Shown piece after piece: positions 1 to 9,619 of a DNA stretch of 64,000 nucleotides. Origin of the DNA: Jiella flava (GTDB lineage Bacteria; Pseudomonadota; Alphaproteobacteria; Rhizobiales; Rhizobiaceae); assembly GCF_017349315.1 (NCBI RefSeq), contig NZ_JAFMPP010000007.1, forward strand, positions 62,001-126,000, written 5' to 3'. Positions within the stretch are counted from its first letter, which is position 1, and each line of letters opens with the position of its first letter. The notes beneath the pieces are model-generated. The model was given only the letters and a program-made list of their open reading frames with translations, ran no database searches and was not told the origin of the DNA. A program made the position numbers and the translations under genes.

Positions 1-1
1 G

Positions 2-1645
2 TGGTTTCGCCCGTCGCGGCGCCAGGTGCTTTCGCTGATCGGCGCGTCAAGCGCCGGGCTCGTCGTCCCCGGCCTGTTCGGCAGAGGCGAAGCATGGGCC
101 GCCAAGCCCGCAAAGCCGACCGGGCAGGTGATCGTCGGCTTCTCGCAGGAGCCCACCGTCTTCAATCCCCACCTGCTGCATATCGAGGTCGACGAAGGCA
201 TTCACTTCTCCGTCTTCGACCCGCTGTTTTTCATCGACGAGAAGGGTGAATTCCAGCCGGGGCTGGCCACAGAAGTCCCGACGATCGACAATGGCGGCAT
301 CTCGGAAGATGGCCTGCACTGGAAGATCAAGCTGCGCGACGGGGTCAAATGGCACGACGGCAAGCCGTTCACCGCCGAAGACGTCAAATTCACCCTCGAA
401 CTTCTGGTCGATCCGAATTTCAAAAGTTGGCGCCGCGACGGCCATAACCTGGTCGAGAACCTGACAGTCGTCTCGCCGACCGAGCTGACCTTCGATCTGA
501 AGACGCCTTACGCTCCCTATTCGTCGATCCTGGCCGCGACCTTCATCGTCCCGAAGCACAGCTTCGAGGGCGTTGATCCCAACAACGCACCGTTCAACAA
601 CGCACCGATCGGCACCGGCCCGTTCAAATGGGTCGAGCGGATGGCCGGCGATCACATCACGCTGGCCGCCAACGACGGCTATTTCGGCGACGGCCCGTAT
701 CTCGAACGGCTGATCTACAAATACATCCCGGATCTGACCGTCCTCTACACCCAGTTCAAGACCGGCGACATCGACGTCGTCGGCGTGCAGTGGATCAGCC
801 CCGACAAGTATCAGGAAGCCAAGGATCTGCCGGGCAAGGTTGTCACGGTGGTGCCGATGGGCACCGTCGAGTCCTTCACCTTCAACATGGCGCGGCCGCA
901 GTTTCAGGATCAGAAGGTGCGCGAGGCGCTCTATTACGCCCTCGACAAGAAGACCATCATCGACGCGCTTTATTACGGCCTGCCGACACCAACCGAAACC
1001 TACATGCCGCAGCAGTCGGCCTATTACAACGCCGATCTGCCAAAGCATGAATACGACCCGGAGAAAGCCAAGAGCCTGCTCGACGAGGCCGGCTGGAAGC
1101 CCGGCAGCGATGGTATTCGCGAAAAGGACGGAGTGCGGCTCGCCTTCACCAACTCGACCACCGCTGGCAACCATATTCGCGAACAGGCCCAGCAGTTCAT
1201 CCAGCAGTCCTTCAAGGATATCGGCGTCGACATGCAGATTTCCAATCTGCCGCCGGCGGTGATGTGGGGCGACTACTGGATGCAGTCGAAATTCGACTCT
1301 GTCGTCGTCGGCATCGACTTCTTGACCGGAGCCGACCCGGACGTTTCGACCTATCTCTCCCCGACCGCGATCCCCGCAAAAGGTGGCGGCGGCCAGAACA
1401 CCTGGGAATATGAGAGCGCGGAAGTCGGCAAGCTGTTGAAAGAAGGCGGGACGAGCTTCGACACCAAGGTCCGAAAGGCGGCCTATCTGAAGCTGCAGGA
1501 GGTGGTGCGCCATGATCTGCCGTTCCTGCCGATCTTCCAATACGCCGCGGTGCGCGGCCACAAGAACGGCATCGAGGACGTGATCCCCAACATCAATGTC
1601 CGTATCGACACCTGGAATGTCGGCGGCTGGTACTGGGACCAATAA
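2..1645 (+). CDS. ABC transporter substrate-binding protein, peptide/SBP_bac_5 family (5' partial)
   Basis: Periplasmic binding protein of the dipeptide/oligopeptide (DppA/OppA) superfamily, which captures a small peptide or similar ligand for the permeases just downstream. The frame is already open at the left edge and reads SRRQVLSLIG followed by a hydrophobic stretch ending in AWA-AK, a Tat (twin-arginine) signal peptide; the true start lies just outside the window. The GTG at 26 is inside the signal and is not a credible start. The mature part has the family's usual features (TVFNPH near the N-terminus, WHDGKPFTAEDV, then a long C-terminal lobe). About 547 visible codons, near the usual family length. 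The ligand cannot be told from sequence. A strong hairpin follows the stop codon. Confidence 0.93.
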   Translation, partial: WFRPSRRQVLSLIGASSAGLVVPGLFGRGEAWAAKPAKPTGQVIVGFSQEPTVFNPHLLHIEVDEGIHFSVFDPLFFIDEKGEFQPGLATEVPTIDNGGISEDGLHWKIKLRDGVKWHDGKPFTAEDVKFTLELLVDPNFKSWRRDGHNLVENLTVVSPTELTFDLKTPYAPYSSILAATFIVPKHSFEGVDPNNAPFNNAPIGTGPFKWVERMAGDHITLAANDGYFGDGPYLERLIYKYIPDLTVLYTQFKTGDIDVVGVQWISPDKYQEAKDLPGKVVTVVPMGTVESFTFNMARPQFQDQKVREALYYALDKKTIIDALYYGLPTPTETYMPQQSAYYNADLPKHEYDPEKAKSLLDEAGWKPGSDGIREKDGVRLAFTNSTTAGNHIREQAQQFIQQSFKDIGVDMQISNLPPAVMWGDYWMQSKFDSVVVGIDFLTGADPDVSTYLSPTAIPAKGGGGQNTWEYESAEVGKLLKEGGTSFDTKVRKAAYLKLQEVVRHDLPFLPIFQYAAVRGHKNGIEDVIPNINVRIDTWNVGGWYWDQ

Positions 1646-1650
1646 GCACT

Positions 1651-1690
1651 AGACCCTGGCCGGCTCTTGCGGGCCGGCCAGGGGTCTTTC
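1651..1690 (+). terminator. Hairpin after the binding-protein gene
   Basis: A 14-bp GC-rich stem (AGACCCTGGCCGGC paired with GCCGGCCAGGGGTCT, one bulge) with an 8-nt loop, followed by a short T run. It lies between the binding-protein gene and the first permease gene, so it more likely acts as a partial terminator or mRNA-stabilising hairpin giving more binding protein than permease. Confidence 0.65.
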
Positions 1691-1766
1691 TCAATCAACG
1701 TCACATGAAATCCCGCGGCCGGCATATTGGCGCGGGGCGGTGCGCAAAGCGAAAGCGAGAGCGGCG

Positions 1767-2717
1767 ATGGTGCGCTTTCTCCTCGGACGGTTGTGGCAAA
1801 GCCTCGTCCTCCTGGTCATCGTCTCGGTGATCGGGTTCTTCGTCCTCAACCTCGCGCCGGGCGGTCCGCTGTCGCAATTTGCGCTCACGCCGGGCATGTC
1901 GGACGCGCAGCTCGCCCGCATCGCTCATCAGATGGGCCTCGATCGCCCGCTACCGGTGCAATATTGGGAATGGTTCACGCGGCTGCTTCAGGGCGATTGG
2001 GGCCGGTCCTATCGCGACAATCAGCCGGTTCTCACGGTGATCTGGAGCCATCTCCTCGCGACGCTGCTGTTGATGGGCACCTCGACCGTGATCTCCGTCC
2101 TGATCGGCACCTGGGTCGGCGTGCTCGGCGCCCTCAGACGCTATTCGGTCTTCGACTACGCCGCCACGGTAGGCGCCATGGTGGCGCTGTCGATCCCGAC
2201 CTTCTGGTTCGGCCTGATCGCGATCTATCTGTTTTCGCTGCGGCTTGGCTGGTTGCCGGCCGGGAACATGTACACCATCGGCGACGGCTCGTTGCTCGAT
2301 TACGCCGTCCATTTAATCATGCCGAGCGTCGTCCTGGCGCTGGTCAATGTCGCGGTCTGGAGTCGCTACATGCGCACCGCCGTACTCGACGTCATGACGC
2401 AGGATTTCATTCGCACCGCCAAGGCGAAGGGCCTCACCCGCACCGCGGTGCTGACCCGACACATTCTCCGCAACGCCCTCGTTCCGATGGTCACTCTTCT
2501 CGGCTTGCAGCTGCCGACGATCCTCGGCGGCGCGCTGGTGACCGAGACCGTCTTCACCTGGCCCGGCATGGGCCGGCTGTTTCTCGATAGCCTCGGTTAC
2601 AGCGACTATCCGGTGGTGATGGGGCTGCTGATGCTGTCGGCCATCCTGGTGCTGATCGGCAATCTCCTCGCCGACATCGTGGTCGCCGTCATCGATCCGC
2701 GGATCCGGCTGGGCTGA
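1767..2717 (+). CDS. ABC transporter permease, DppB/OppB type
   Basis: Inner-membrane permease subunit of a peptide-type ABC importer, about 316 residues with the family's six hydrophobic segments. The N-terminus FLLGRLWQSLVLLVIVS and the EAA-type loop around MTQDFIRTAKAKGL, followed by LRNALVPMVTLLG, are typical of DppB. I chose the ATG at 1767 (MVRFLLGRLW) because family members begin this way; a GTG at 1740 would add nine charged residues. It lies 121 bp after the binding-protein gene and 11 bp before the second permease. No ATPase gene follows, so the partner ATPases must be upstream of the window or elsewhere. Confidence 0.93.
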   Translation: MVRFLLGRLWQSLVLLVIVSVIGFFVLNLAPGGPLSQFALTPGMSDAQLARIAHQMGLDRPLPVQYWEWFTRLLQGDWGRSYRDNQPVLTVIWSHLLATLLLMGTSTVISVLIGTWVGVLGALRRYSVFDYAATVGAMVALSIPTFWFGLIAIYLFSLRLGWLPAGNMYTIGDGSLLDYAVHLIMPSVVLALVNVAVWSRYMRTAVLDVMTQDFIRTAKAKGLTRTAVLTRHILRNALVPMVTLLGLQLPTILGGALVTETVFTWPGMGRLFLDSLGYSDYPVVMGLLMLSAILVLIGNLLADIVVAVIDPRIRLG

Positions 2718-2728
2718 AGGGATAACCG

Positions 2729-3616
2729 ATGACCGAGATGACATTTCAGACCGACCCCGCCCCCACAGAGCGCTGGTGGCAGCGCCGCGTCGTCAAGCGC
2801 TTCCTGCGCCATCGCCTCGCCTTATTGGGCCTTGCGATCATCGTTGTGATGGTGCTTGCCTGTCTCGTCGGCCCGCACCTTCTGCCCTTCGACGATCTTT
2901 ATATCGACTTGCGCGCGCGCTTCTCGCCGCCATTCACCGGCGCCCACCTTCTCGGGACTGATCCGCTCGGCCGCGACGTCGCCGCCCGCCTTTTCATGGC
3001 CGGTCGGATCTCGCTCCTCGTCGGGTTCGCCGCGATGCTGATCTCCACCGTCTTCGGCAGCCTGATTGGCGTCGTCGCCGGCTATTACGGCGGCAAGGTC
3101 GGCGCCGTCCTGATGCGCTTCGTCGATGCCGTCCTGTCCTTCCCGCAGATCTTTCTCCTGTTGGCGCTCGCCGCTTTCATCAAGCCGAGCCCGATCATGA
3201 TCACGGTGATCATCGCCGCGACGAGCTGGATGGAAATTGCCCGCATCGTCGAAGCCGAGATCAAGTCGCTGCGCGAGCGCGATTTCATTCTGGCCGCCCG
3301 CACGCTCGGTCTGCCCAACGCCCAGATCATGTTCCGCGAGCTCCTGCCGAACGCCATCGGCCCGATCATCGTCGCGGCGACACTGACGGTCGCCCGCGCG
3401 ATCCTGCTCGAAGCCTATGTCAGCTTCCTCGGCTACGGTATCCAGCCGCCGCTGCCGAGCTGGGGCAACATGCTGAACGGCGCCCAGCAATATCTCGACT
3501 CCGCCCCTTGGCTCGCCATCGTCCCCGGCGTCGCGATCACTTTGGCGGTCACCGGCTTCAACTTCGTCGGCGACGGCCTGCGTGACGCCCTCGACGCCCG
3601 CAGCGACCTGACCTGA
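2729..3616 (+). CDS. ABC transporter permease, DppC/OppC type
   Basis: Second membrane subunit of the peptide-type importer, 295 residues. The N-terminal cytoplasmic stretch before the first membrane helix (RRVVKRFLRHRLALLGLAIIVVM), the GTDPLGRDV motif before the second helix and the EAA loop RERDFILAARTLGLPNAQIMFRE are diagnostic of DppC/OppC. It forms a heterodimer with the preceding DppB-like protein. It ends the plus-strand operon: a 94-bp gap separates it from the convergent nitH gene. Confidence 0.93.
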   Translation: MTEMTFQTDPAPTERWWQRRVVKRFLRHRLALLGLAIIVVMVLACLVGPHLLPFDDLYIDLRARFSPPFTGAHLLGTDPLGRDVAARLFMAGRISLLVGFAAMLISTVFGSLIGVVAGYYGGKVGAVLMRFVDAVLSFPQIFLLLALAAFIKPSPIMITVIIAATSWMEIARIVEAEIKSLRERDFILAARTLGLPNAQIMFRELLPNAIGPIIVAATLTVARAILLEAYVSFLGYGIQPPLPSWGNMLNGAQQYLDSAPWLAIVPGVAITLAVTGFNFVGDGLRDALDARSDLT

Positions 3617-3710
3617 GACGAGCAGCGCAAGGGTCACGCGCCGCGCGTCCTTCAGGTCGCACAAACAAACGGCGCTCTCAATCACGGCAGAAAGCCCGAT
3701 GCGCTGAAGC

Positions 3711-5063
3711 TCACACCGCCAACTTGCTTCGCGCGTGGCGGCGAGCAATGATATCGGCGAGGTGGCGGCTATCCTCGTCGATGGCGAGGAAGCGGCCGGA
3801 GCCCCAGGTATTGAGCCAGCCAAGGCCGATGAAATAGCAGCCCGGCTTGGCGGTGACGCCGCGATCGAAGACCGGTTTGCCGCGCTCGTCGAAGACGTCG
3901 ATGTCGATCCAGGAATAATCCGGCCGAAAGCCGATCGCCCAGATGACGGCGGTGATGCCGAGGGTGTGGGCGTCGATCGCGGTCACGTCCCGGTCCGGAT
4001 GCCAGACCGGTTCATAAGGCGGCTCGAGCGGCGCATCGATCCCCTCGCGGGCGATATAGGCGTCGATCTGATCGCGGATGCCGCAATAGCTGCGGTCGGC
4101 ATCGTCGAGATTGGCGGCGAGATCGGGCAAGAAGGAAATGCGCTCCGCCGCCATGTCGGCGAGCGAGCCATAGAGCGAAACACCGTCATCGCGGGCAAAG
4201 CGGCGCAGGTCGATCTCCCTGCCGCCATCGCGTCCGGAGAGATAGTGGTTGGTCTGGCTCAGCGCTTTGGCCGGATCAGGATGCTCGGCGATGGTGACAG
4301 CGTAATAGCCCATGTCGTAGAGCCAGTCGGTGGCGTCGCGGCCGCGATATTTCCGCGGGCTGCGCGGTGCCGGCCCGACAGCCATGTGCACCTTGCGGCC
4401 AGCGCGGACGAGGTCGTCCATAATTTGGACACCGGATTGACCGGTGCCGACGACGAGGCAGGCCCCGGCCGGCAATTGTGACGGACGACGATAGTCGCGC
4501 GAATGCAGCTGCATGATTGCTGGATCGAGATGCGCCGCGTAAGGTGGGACGATCGGCGTGTCGTAGCCGCCGCTCGCAATCACCACCTGATCGGCTGACC
4601 AGACGCCGAGGGTCGTCTCGATCCGGTATCGTTTCTCGTCCGGGCTGACCCGCCAAACCTGCACGCCCTCAAGCAGCGGCGGCGCGAAACTTTGCGCGAA
4701 GCGGTCGAGATAGTCGACGATCTCATCCCTCGGCATGAAGCCGTCGGGATCGTCCCCGTCATAGGGAAAATGCGGCAGCCGGCACTGCCAGTTCGGTGTG
4801 ACCAGGCAAAAGCTGTCCCAGCGATCGACCCGCCAGGAATGGAAGCGCCGATACCGCTCGAAAACGACATGGTCGATGCCGCGGTCGACCAGATGACGGC
4901 TGACGGACAGTCCGGCCTGTCCGCCCCCGATGACGGCCACCGGGACATGCCTTGGCCGCTCGACTTGCCGGGGATCTGGCTCACTCGCCGCGCCCGCAGA
5001 CCACGCCGGGCTGATCTCCGCAACCCGCTGACTCGCCCGATCGCATCCCGCCATGCCGCTCAT
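3711..5063 (-). CDS. nitH: Nit1C flavin-dependent oxidoreductase (MSMEG_0569 family)
   Basis: FAD/NAD(P)H-dependent monooxygenase-like protein of 450 residues, last gene of the Nit1C cluster. It has an FAD dinucleotide-binding motif VIGGGQAG at residues 44-51 and a second one, VGTGQSG, at 205-211 for NAD(P)H. The late ATG-type motif AVIWAIGFRPD is also typical of flavoprotein monooxygenases. Its start codon overlaps the nitG stop codon as ATGA, so the two are translationally coupled. About 35 N-terminal residues precede the Rossmann fold; they look unstructured, and a later start is possible. The physiological substrate is not established for the family; the cluster has been linked to cyanide and nitrile assimilation. 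Confidence 0.9.
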   Translation of the reverse strand: MSGMAGCDRASQRVAEISPAWSAGAASEPDPRQVERPRHVPVAVIGGGQAGLSVSRHLVDRGIDHVVFERYRRFHSWRVDRWDSFCLVTPNWQCRLPHFPYDGDDPDGFMPRDEIVDYLDRFAQSFAPPLLEGVQVWRVSPDEKRYRIETTLGVWSADQVVIASGGYDTPIVPPYAAHLDPAIMQLHSRDYRRPSQLPAGACLVVGTGQSGVQIMDDLVRAGRKVHMAVGPAPRSPRKYRGRDATDWLYDMGYYAVTIAEHPDPAKALSQTNHYLSGRDGGREIDLRRFARDDGVSLYGSLADMAAERISFLPDLAANLDDADRSYCGIRDQIDAYIAREGIDAPLEPPYEPVWHPDRDVTAIDAHTLGITAVIWAIGFRPDYSWIDIDVFDERGKPVFDRGVTAKPGCYFIGLGWLNTWGSGRFLAIDEDSRHLADIIARRHARSKLAV

Positions 5064-5347
5064 CCTTCAATCGCGACGCAAACCACGCTGGCGCCGTCGC
5101 GAGCCTCAAATTCCCGCCCCCGCGCTTCGATGCGCGCGAGCTGTCCCATCGCCGCCGTGCATGCAAAGCCGTATTTCGCTGCAACCCGGTCGGAGGCTTC
5201 CGTCAGGCCGGCCCGGGCGCGCGCAAGAAATTCCGCCAAAGCATAGGTCTCGCCGACATCGAACTGGCGCTTGATCGCGGTCGAGGGCGAGTAGCATCGC
5301 TCCTCGGTGCCATCCGGCCAGCGCAAGGTGAAGTGGACTTCAGGCAT
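5060..5347 (-). CDS. nitG: Nit1C small protein (MSMEG_0570 family)
   Basis: Small protein of 95 residues with no known catalytic motif, identified by its start (MPEVHFTLRWPDGTEERCYSPST) and by its fixed place between the AIR-synthase-like and flavoprotein genes. The family is described as nitrogen-starvation responsive and its biochemical role is unknown. The start overlaps the nitF stop by 8 nt and the stop overlaps the nitH start by 4 nt. Confidence 0.88.
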   Translation of the reverse strand: MPEVHFTLRWPDGTEERCYSPSTAIKRQFDVGETYALAEFLARARAGLTEASDRVAAKYGFACTAAMGQLARIEARGREFEARDGASVVCVAIEG

Positions 5348-6314
5348 CGACGAGATCCCGAACCGGTGACCGCAAATAGGGTTCGGTCCGCCAATCCCAG
5401 AAGGTCGCCGCCGAGGACGCGGTGCAAAAGGTCACGGCGTTGCCTTCGACCACACGGCCAATGACCTCCGCCTCAACCGCTTCAGCCGCAAAGACGGCGC
5501 GCGTCGCCTCGACCCGATCGGGCGCGACCGACAATAGAAAGCCGAAACTCGGAAAGGTTCGGAGCCACCGCTCCAGTGCCGTTCCAGCGGGCGGCCTGAT
5601 CCGATCGACGTCGAGTTCGATCCCGACGGCCGCGGATTCGGCAAGCATCAGCGCCGTGCCGGCGATGCCGCCCTGGCTGATATCCTTGCCGGCCAGAACG
5701 AGACCCCCTTCGGCCAAACGCGGCAGGCAATCCAGCTGCGCGCGCAGACGTCGAGGATCCGCCTCGAGCGCGGCACAGAAATTGTCGAATTGCGGCCGGT
5801 AGTGCCCCCGCATGTCGATCGCGGCAAGAAGCACGTCACCCGGTTCCGCATCGAAACTGCTCAGAAGATGTCGTGCCTTGCCAAAGACGGTCACCGCAAG
5901 TCCGGCATCGGGGCTGGCAAGATTGCTATGCCCGCCAACGATCGGGACGCCGTAGGCTGCTGAAGCTGATCGCAGACCGTCGAGAATCGGCCGCGCGATA
6001 TTTGCGGACGGCGCCCAGATCTGATCGACCAGCGCAACCGAACGGCCGCCCATCGCGGCAATGTCGGACAGATTGACCATGACGCCGCACCAACCGGCGA
6101 ACCACGGGTCTTCAGCGACGAAGCGCGGCATGAACCCTTCGCCCGCAAGCAGATCATAACCGCCGTCGTCGCGCGGCAGAATGGCTGCATCATCGCCAGG
6201 TCGCCCAAGACTTTCTTCGCTCAGCCCAAGCCGCGCCGTCGCCTGCGCGATCGCTCGTTTGCCGCAGATCGACGGGTGCGCACGCAGAGCGTCGGCAAGC
6301 GTCTCGAGCCTCAT
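5340..6314 (-). CDS. nitF: Nit1C AIR-synthase-like protein (Sll0787 / MSMEG_0567 C-terminal family)
   Basis: Protein of the PurM/AIR synthase superfamily (ThiL, SelD, HypE relatives), ATP-binding enzymes that phosphorylate or cyclise amide-type substrates; about 324 residues. Seen: an N-terminal DDAAILP segment resembling the family's Mg/ATP-binding DDAA motif, a VNLSDIAAMGG segment, and a VGGHSN segment mid-protein. I chose the ATG at 6314 because it forms an ATGA overlap with the nitE stop, with GGAG about 9 nt upstream; an in-frame ATG at 6329 is also possible. In some actinobacteria nitE and nitF are one fused gene, and here they are separate but coupled. The reaction is unknown. Confidence 0.87.
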   Translation of the reverse strand: MRLETLADALRAHPSICGKRAIAQATARLGLSEESLGRPGDDAAILPRDDGGYDLLAGEGFMPRFVAEDPWFAGWCGVMVNLSDIAAMGGRSVALVDQIWAPSANIARPILDGLRSASAAYGVPIVGGHSNLASPDAGLAVTVFGKARHLLSSFDAEPGDVLLAAIDMRGHYRPQFDNFCAALEADPRRLRAQLDCLPRLAEGGLVLAGKDISQGGIAGTALMLAESAAVGIELDVDRIRPPAGTALERWLRTFPSFGFLLSVAPDRVEATRAVFAAEAVEAEVIGRVVEGNAVTFCTASSAATFWDWRTEPYLRSPVRDLVDA

Positions 6315-6940
6315 GCGGATACGCTCCATTGCGGCCATGATGGCGCCAAGAGCGCCGGCACGCCTTCGCAGGCCTGCCGCGAACGGGAGCGGATCGCTGG
6401 CCGGCCTTGCGACGCGAGACTGAGCCAGCCGACCTGCGGATCGGCGACCGGCTCGTAGCAAGTGAGATCGGCCCGCATCAGGGCATGCGGCACGCCGTGA
6501 ACGACGACCTCGTCCTCAATCGACCAGCCGAGCTTGGCGAACAGCGGCACGTTCTGCCGCTGCACATGGGCGAAAAACCGATCACAGCCGCGCCCCTTGG
6601 CGGTGGAGACGGCCAACCGGATCAACTGCCGGCCCAGCCGCCCGACGGCGCGGAACTCTTGATCGACGGCCAGGCGCGAGCCCCACCACAACCCCGGCTC
6701 GGCCTCGTGGATCCGCACCGTGCCGACCACCTCGTCGGCTTCATGGGCGTAGGTGGAAAGAGCGACCAGCGTCGTCGCAACCGCGTCGATCGCGTCACGG
6801 TCGTGGTCTTTGAAGATCTGCTGCTCTTCGACAAATACCCGGTGGCGCAAGGCGGCGGCTCCGCGCGCTTCATAGAGCGCCGTCGCCGCGCGAATGAAAA
6901 AGCCGGGGCAGTAAAAGACCGTGGGACCGAACGCCTTCAT
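6311..6940 (-). CDS. nitE: Nit1C GNAT-family N-acetyltransferase (Sll0786 / MSMEG_0567 N-terminal family)
   Basis: Acetyl-CoA-dependent acyltransferase fold (GNAT), 209 residues. The core runs from RHRVFVEEQQIF, through the beta strand VVGTVRIHE, to the acetyl-CoA loop region FRAVGRLGRQLIR and the C-terminal FAKLGWS. The last 40 residues are rich in Arg, Ser and Ala and probably disordered. Start and stop codons both overlap neighbours as ATGA (nitD upstream, nitF downstream). The acceptor substrate is unknown; its constant place in Nit1C clusters implies a role in processing the nitrile or cyanide-derived metabolite. Confidence 0.88.
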   Translation of the reverse strand: MKAFGPTVFYCPGFFIRAATALYEARGAAALRHRVFVEEQQIFKDHDRDAIDAVATTLVALSTYAHEADEVVGTVRIHEAEPGLWWGSRLAVDQEFRAVGRLGRQLIRLAVSTAKGRGCDRFFAHVQRQNVPLFAKLGWSIEDEVVVHGVPHALMRADLTCYEPVADPQVGWLSLASQGRPAIRSRSRQACEGVPALLAPSWPQWSVSA

Positions 6941-8040
6941 GGCCGTTTTCCGAGCGCTTCATAGGTCGAGAGCGCCGAGCAGGCGCCGCAGCGGCCGCAA
7001 CCTGCCTTGATGTCTGACGATCGCATGCCGGCTGCGACGATCATCGCGCCAAGCGGCCGCAGGATCGCCGCCATGAAATCGGCGGTCGGCGCTGGATGGC
7101 TTTCGAGCGGCGTGCCGGAGATCGGCACGAAGGGAACAACAAACGGATAGACCCCGATGGCACAGAGCTGCTCGCCCGTCGCCAGGATGGCCTCTTTGCT
7201 ATCGCCGAGACCGGCCAGAATATAGGTCGAGACCTGTCCCCGCCCAAAGACCGCCACCGCCGCCTCAAAGCTCGCCAGATATTTGTCGACGGGAACGCTC
7301 GCCTTGCCGGGCATGACCCGCGCGCGCACTTCTGGCGTCACCGCTTCGAGATGCATGCCGAGCGCGTCGATCCCGGCGGTCTTCATGCGGACGAACCAGG
7401 CATCGTCCTGCGGCGGCTCGCATTGCGCTTGGATCGGCAGATCGACCGCCGCCTTGACCGCGCGGGCGCTATCGGCCAGCACCGCGGCGCCGCGATCGGG
7501 CCCCTTCGGCGTGCCCGTCGTCATCACCATGTGTTCGACACCGTCGAGTTCGACGGCGGCCTTGGCGACCTCCGCCAGCTGTTCCGGCGTCTTGTGCGCG
7601 AGGGTTCGGCCGGCGGCGAGGGACTGTCCGATGGCGCAGAACTGGCAGGCCTTCTTCCGGCTTTCGTAGCGGATGCAGGTCTGCAGCACCGTCGTCGCCA
7701 GAACGTTGCGGGCGTGAAGAACAGCGATCTGGTTGTAAGGAATGCCGTCGGCGGTGGTCAGGTCGTAAAAACGCGGCCGGGGCGGGAACTTGACCGTCGC
7801 AACGGCCGCGCCGTCTCGGGTGACCCGCGCGCGGCCCGCAGCGTCCGGCGCTTCGACGACGTAGGGACTTTGGAACGCCGGTGCCGTGTGCACCGGAACC
7901 ATCACGGTCGTCCGACCAAGGGTGACCGCCTTGTGATCGGACGGCCCCGCACCGCCGCGTCGGCTCTCATGGCCGACGCGCGGGTCGACGAGACGCATTC
8001 CGCGGGTCTGCAGATCGTTGATGAGATCAGACTCGAGCAT
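6937..8040 (-). CDS. nitD: Nit1C radical SAM protein (MSMEG_0568 family)
   Basis: Radical S-adenosylmethionine protein of about 367 residues. The cluster-binding cysteines are spaced C-X9-C-X2-C (residues 122, 132 and 135), wider than the usual CX3CX2C. A second cysteine group CX2CX2C (348, 351, 354) sits at the C-terminus and may bind another Fe-S cluster. I chose the ATG at 8040 because GGAGG lies 6 nt upstream; a start at 8055 would add MRRRP. The gene overlaps nitC by 14 nt and nitE by 4 nt. The reaction is not established; the protein presumably modifies a substrate for, or product of, the nitrilase. Confidence 0.9.
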   Translation of the reverse strand: MLESDLINDLQTRGMRLVDPRVGHESRRGGAGPSDHKAVTLGRTTVMVPVHTAPAFQSPYVVEAPDAAGRARVTRDGAAVATVKFPPRPRFYDLTTADGIPYNQIAVLHARNVLATTVLQTCIRYESRKKACQFCAIGQSLAAGRTLAHKTPEQLAEVAKAAVELDGVEHMVMTTGTPKGPDRGAAVLADSARAVKAAVDLPIQAQCEPPQDDAWFVRMKTAGIDALGMHLEAVTPEVRARVMPGKASVPVDKYLASFEAAVAVFGRGQVSTYILAGLGDSKEAILATGEQLCAIGVYPFVVPFVPISGTPLESHPAPTADFMAAILRPLGAMIVAAGMRSSDIKAGCGRCGACSALSTYEALGKRP

Positions 8041-9052
8041 CGGTCGCCTCCGCATCCTGCAAGTTGTCGATAGCGCGCCGCTGCTCTTGCGGCCCCATCT
8101 CCGTCAGTCCGACAATCTCGTGTACCGATCCGTGCACCGGGCGCGCCGGGCGAGCGTCGTGAACAAGGTGTAAAAGTTCCGGCCGCGCATAGTGCCCGAC
8201 CGAATCCATCATCCGCTTGCGCTTGGTGATGAGCTTCATGTCGAGGTCGGCCACGACCATCCCCTCGCCATGGATGAGCGGCTTGGCCAGGTGCCGGCCC
8301 TCCGGCGAAACGATGCAGGTCATGCAGCCGTCGCGAAGGCCCCTCTGCAGCTTTGGATCGGGGTGGATCGCCTGGATCTGCTCGTCGCTCAGCCAGCCTG
8401 TCGCATTGACGACGAAGCATCCGGATTCCAAGGCGTGGTGGCGCAGCGTGACCTCGATCTGCTCGCCGAAAATCGGCCCGACCAGACTGCCGGGAAACTG
8501 CGCGGCGTGGATCTCCTCGTGCTGCGCCATGAGCGCGTAGCGGGCGAGCGGATTGTAGTGTTCCCAGCAGGCGAGCGCGCCGATCCGGCCGACGGCGGTC
8601 TCAACCACCGTCAAGCCCGAGCCATCCCCCTGCCCCCAGATCATCCGCTCATGATAGGTCGGGGTGATCTTGCGGCGCTTGAGGCGCAAGCTTCCGTCGG
8701 CATCGAAGATCAGCTGCGCATTATAGAGCGAGCCATGGTCGCGCTCGTTGACCCCGAGCACCACGACGACGCCGCGCCGGCGCGCTGCGTCAGCGACGGC
8801 CTCGGTTTCCGCCGAGGGTACCGTCACGGCTTCCTCGTAAAGCTTCAGATGCGGCGCGCCTTGCTGAACCGGCGGCAGCACGAAGGAAAAATATGGATAA
8901 TAGGGGACGAAGGTCTCGGGAAAAACGATGAGTTCGGCGCCCTTTTCGGCCGCTTCGGCGATCGCGTTCAGAACACGTTCGATCGTCCCCGCTCTGCCGG
9001 ACAGGTCGGGTGCGATCTGAATCGCCGCGGCGCGCACGCTATCGCTTGGCAT
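8027..9052 (-). CDS. nitC: Nit1C nitrilase (Nit6803-type)
   Basis: Carbon-nitrogen hydrolase of the aliphatic nitrilase branch, 341 residues, converting R-CN to the acid and ammonia. The catalytic triad is visible: Glu46 in VFPETFVP, Lys128 in LKRRKITPT, and Cys162 in [11 protein letters not shown], where CWEH is the nitrilase signature, unlike the amidase-type CYD. It is the central enzyme of the cluster; homologues in Synechocystis (Sll0784, Nit6803) and in cyanotrophic Pseudomonas are the best studied members. An 84-bp gap to nitB is the largest inside the operon. Confidence 0.95.
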   Translation of the reverse strand: MPSDSVRAAAIQIAPDLSGRAGTIERVLNAIAEAAEKGAELIVFPETFVPYYPYFSFVLPPVQQGAPHLKLYEEAVTVPSAETEAVADAARRRGVVVVLGVNERDHGSLYNAQLIFDADGSLRLKRRKITPTYHERMIWGQGDGSGLTVVETAVGRIGALACWEHYNPLARYALMAQHEEIHAAQFPGSLVGPIFGEQIEVTLRHHALESGCFVVNATGWLSDEQIQAIHPDPKLQRGLRDGCMTCIVSPEGRHLAKPLIHGEGMVVADLDMKLITKRKRMMDSVGHYARPELLHLVHDARPARPVHGSVHEIVGLTEMGPQEQRRAIDNLQDAEATDARV

Positions 9053-9136
9053 GGTGTCGCCCTCGTCAATGTCGCGAAGCGAGCCGGCGCGATGTGTCGC
9101 ACCGCCGGCTCCTTGGCATGAGACCGTTGGATCCGG

Positions 9137-9619
9137 TCAAAGCGTCCAGGTATCGATAACGACGGCATTCGCCTTCTTGTGGAGGAGAATGCAGTCGAGA
9201 ACGTCCTGCGGGGCGATCGGCCTGATCCCCGGCAGCAACGCCGGTTCGCCGTGGCCATACAGTGCCTGGAGCGCAAAGCGGCAGGCATAGACCTTGCCGC
9301 CCTCGCCCATGAACTTCTTCAAATTGGCGGCGAAGTTCTGATGGCCGGGAAAGGCTTCATCGCCGAGGGTCGGAAACCCGCGCTGAATACCGAGCGTCAC
9401 GCCCGGCCCGTAGAGCAGGATCGTCGTCTCGAACCCTTTTCGATTCAAGCGAATGGCGTTGAGGATATTGACCAGGCCGATGGAGCCTTCGAAGGCGACG
9501 GTGTGAAAGGCAACGAGAGCTTTTTCGCCCGGGTCCGCTTTGACATCCTCGAAGACCTTCTCCTCATAATCAACGAAGAAGTCGCCATCCTTATGCGCTT
9601 CTGCAGTGACTGCCGGCAT
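9137..9619 (-). CDS. nitB: Nit1C nitrogen-starvation response protein (Sll0783 / MSMEG_0572 family)
   Basis: Protein of 160 residues and first gene of the cluster. It resembles DsrE-like small alpha/beta folds: strand-type stretches [21 protein letters not shown], and a C-terminal part with a single conserved-looking cysteine in KVYACRFAL and another in DVLDCILL. The cyanobacterial homologue Sll0783 is linked to nitrogen starvation and PHB accumulation; no activity is established. A good AGGAGG (9625-9630 as the complement) precedes the ATG at 9619. The promoter region upstream is AT-rich and shared with the divergent MocR regulator. Confidence 0.9.
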   Translation of the reverse strand: MPAVTAEAHKDGDFFVDYEEKVFEDVKADPGEKALVAFHTVAFEGSIGLVNILNAIRLNRKGFETTILLYGPGVTLGIQRGFPTLGDEAFPGHQNFAANLKKFMGEGGKVYACRFALQALYGHGEPALLPGIRPIAPQDVLDCILLHKKANAVVIDTWTL

